Assembly (NCBI GenBank): GCA_050247895.1
Contig: JBFWTJ010000020.1
Location: 1-21,868, forward strand
DNA: 21,868 nt
Reading direction: 5' to 3'
Origin: CAVPEW01 sp050247895
GTDB lineage: Bacteria > Actinomycetota > Acidimicrobiia > Acidimicrobiales > VFJN01
In this document: positions 20,975-21,868 of the stretch, piece by piece
Numbering within the stretch: position 1 is the stretch's first letter
Layout: the number at the start of each line of letters is the position of its first letter
Position numbers and translations under genes: made by a program
The notes under the pieces: generated by a model
Seen by the model: the letters and a program-made list of their open reading frames with translations, nothing else
What the model was told of the DNA's origin: nothing
Databases searched by the model: none

Positions 20975-21868
20975 CGGGGGCCCCGATGGCCGACGGGTGC
21001 CGGCGGCACCGCGGGCACCGGCTGGCCCGGGTCCTGGCCGCCAGCCTGGTGGTGGGCGCCGCGGCCTGCTCGTCGGGCGACGGGGGTGCGACCGGCGGTG
21101 CCGGGACGACGACGGCTCCCGGCGACCCGACGACCGTGCCGGCCACCGGCAGCAGCGTGGCCGACCTACCGGCCGAGCCGCTCCCGCGGGTGGGCCTCTA
21201 CTACCAGGCGGTCCGGCCCGGCGAGGACCTGTCCAAGCTCGGGGACCTGGACGTGGTGGTCCTGGTCCGCCAGGGCGACGAGGCGGCCGCGGTCGCCGCG
21301 GTCCACGAGACCGGGGCCAAGGCCTTCCGGTACGTCCAGTCCTACTGGTTCCCGGCCGGTCGCGACTACGACGGCCTGGACATCGGCGAGGAGCGGGGCC
21401 TGGCGTACTGCGCCTCGGGCACGACACCGCTCGTGGGCCGGGAGCAGGGCGGCACCGAGTGGTACTTCTTCGACGCCAACGAGCGGGCGGCGCGGGACCA
21501 CTTCGTCGAGCTGCTCGGCGAGCTCGCCGCGGCGGGCTACGACGGGATCATGTTCGACCGCGGCCTGGCCGCGCTGACCGGCGACGACGCCACGCGCGCC
21601 GGGATCTGGGACCGCCCCTCGACCTGCACCGAGGATCCCGTGGTCCCCGGCGCGCCCTTCGCCGACGCGTACGTGGGGCTGATGGGCGAGGTCCACCGGG
21701 CCGGCCTGGAGCTGTTCCAGAACTACGGGTACTCGCCGTTCCACCCGCTGCGGCCCTTCCGCCCCGACCCGACCGACGCGGCCTGCCGGGCCGGCGAGCT
21801 GGCCACCTGCCGGCGCCTCGACGACGCCTTCGCCCACGTGGACCTGTTCCTCAACGAGGCAGATCGGA
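20971..21868 (+). CDS. Putative lipoprotein with GH114-like glycosidase domain (3' end cut)
   Basis: 299 codons are visible and the frame is open at the window end. The N-terminus has an Arg/His-rich head (CRRHRGHR), a hydrophobic stretch (VLAASLVVGAAA) and Cys33 followed by SSGDGG, a lipobox-like lipidation site. Residues 34-70 are a Gly-Thr-Pro linker. From about residue 73, RVGLYYQAV, DLDVVVLVRQGD, AVHETGAKAFRYVQSYW, EWYFFDANERAARDHF and AGYDGIMFDRG follow the beta/alpha pattern of TIM-barrel proteins of the GH114/DUF-type putative endo-galactosaminidase group. The Asp pair in YDGIMFD is the likely catalytic or substrate-binding site. It would sit outside the membrane and could trim the glycan built by the upstream genes. 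The start is GTG 20971 (GTGA overlap) or ATG 20986. The family call is by pattern only. Confidence 0.65.
   Translation, partial: MTGAPMADGCRRHRGHRLARVLAASLVVGAAACSSGDGGATGGAGTTTAPGDPTTVPATGSSVADLPAEPLPRVGLYYQAVRPGEDLSKLGDLDVVVLVRQGDEAAAVAAVHETGAKAFRYVQSYWFPAGRDYDGLDIGEERGLAYCASGTTPLVGREQGGTEWYFFDANERAARDHFVELLGELAAAGYDGIMFDRGLAALTGDDATRAGIWDRPSTCTEDPVVPGAPFADAYVGLMGEVHRAGLELFQNYGYSPFHPLRPFRPDPTDAACRAGELATCRRLDDAFAHVDLFLNEADR

Overview
The window is about 21.9 kb of very GC-rich DNA. It is densely coded, with third codon positions almost always G or C, many GTG starts, and neighbouring genes often joined by the 4-nt overlap GTGA (at 3459, 8936, 14562, 17052, 19004 and 20971). The gene content points to a high-GC actinobacterium: an RsbW-like ATP-binding regulator, paired TrkA proteins, a dihydrolipoyl dehydrogenase/E2/lipB/lipA cluster, Ku with a stand-alone LigD-type polymerase, HU with a lysine-alanine tail, and a DrrAB-type ABC exporter. 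Acidimicrobiia is my best guess, but that is inference. I see no tRNA, rRNA, CRISPR array, insertion sequence or phage gene. It reads as ordinary chromosome.

Layout. (1) 65-2656: an RsbW-like regulator (minus) diverges from a short-chain dehydrogenase across a 108-nt promoter region that holds a TetR-type palindrome. mscL follows, then a small bacterioferritin-associated-ferredoxin-type gene on the minus strand, with a long hairpin between the two convergent genes. (2) 2800-4221: two overlapping TrkA-type potassium-transport regulators and a 28-residue single-span membrane peptide. (3) 4297-10045: dihydrolipoyl dehydrogenase, a 2-oxo acid dehydrogenase E2, one continuous frame fusing octanoyltransferase (LipB) to lipoyl synthase (LipA), a doubtful 43-codon ORF, and an M24 peptidase. 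The E2 carries the lipoyl lysine, LipB-LipA builds the lipoyl group on it, and the dehydrogenase reoxidises it. (4) 10136-13419: an unrecognised polytopic membrane protein, then Ku and a LigD-type polymerase (a minimal end-joining pair without its ligase), then HU. (5) 13570-15374: DrrA/DrrB-type ABC exporter. (6) 15436-end: a tightly coupled four-gene operon with a GT39-like membrane glycosyltransferase, two tandemly duplicated large membrane proteins of unknown function, and a lipoprotein with a GH114-like putative glycosidase domain cut by the window end.

Regulation. Eight transcription starts are preceded by a TANNNT hexamer, seven of them TAGNNT. In four cases the hexamer lies only 8-11 nt before the start codon, which suggests leaderless mRNAs. 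Strong GC-rich hairpins follow the SDR, mscL, the 10136 membrane gene and HU.

Most noteworthy are the LipB-LipA fusion, the envelope-type operon with its duplicated membrane proteins, the small ferredoxin gene with its own well-formed promoter, and the potassium-locus micro-peptide.
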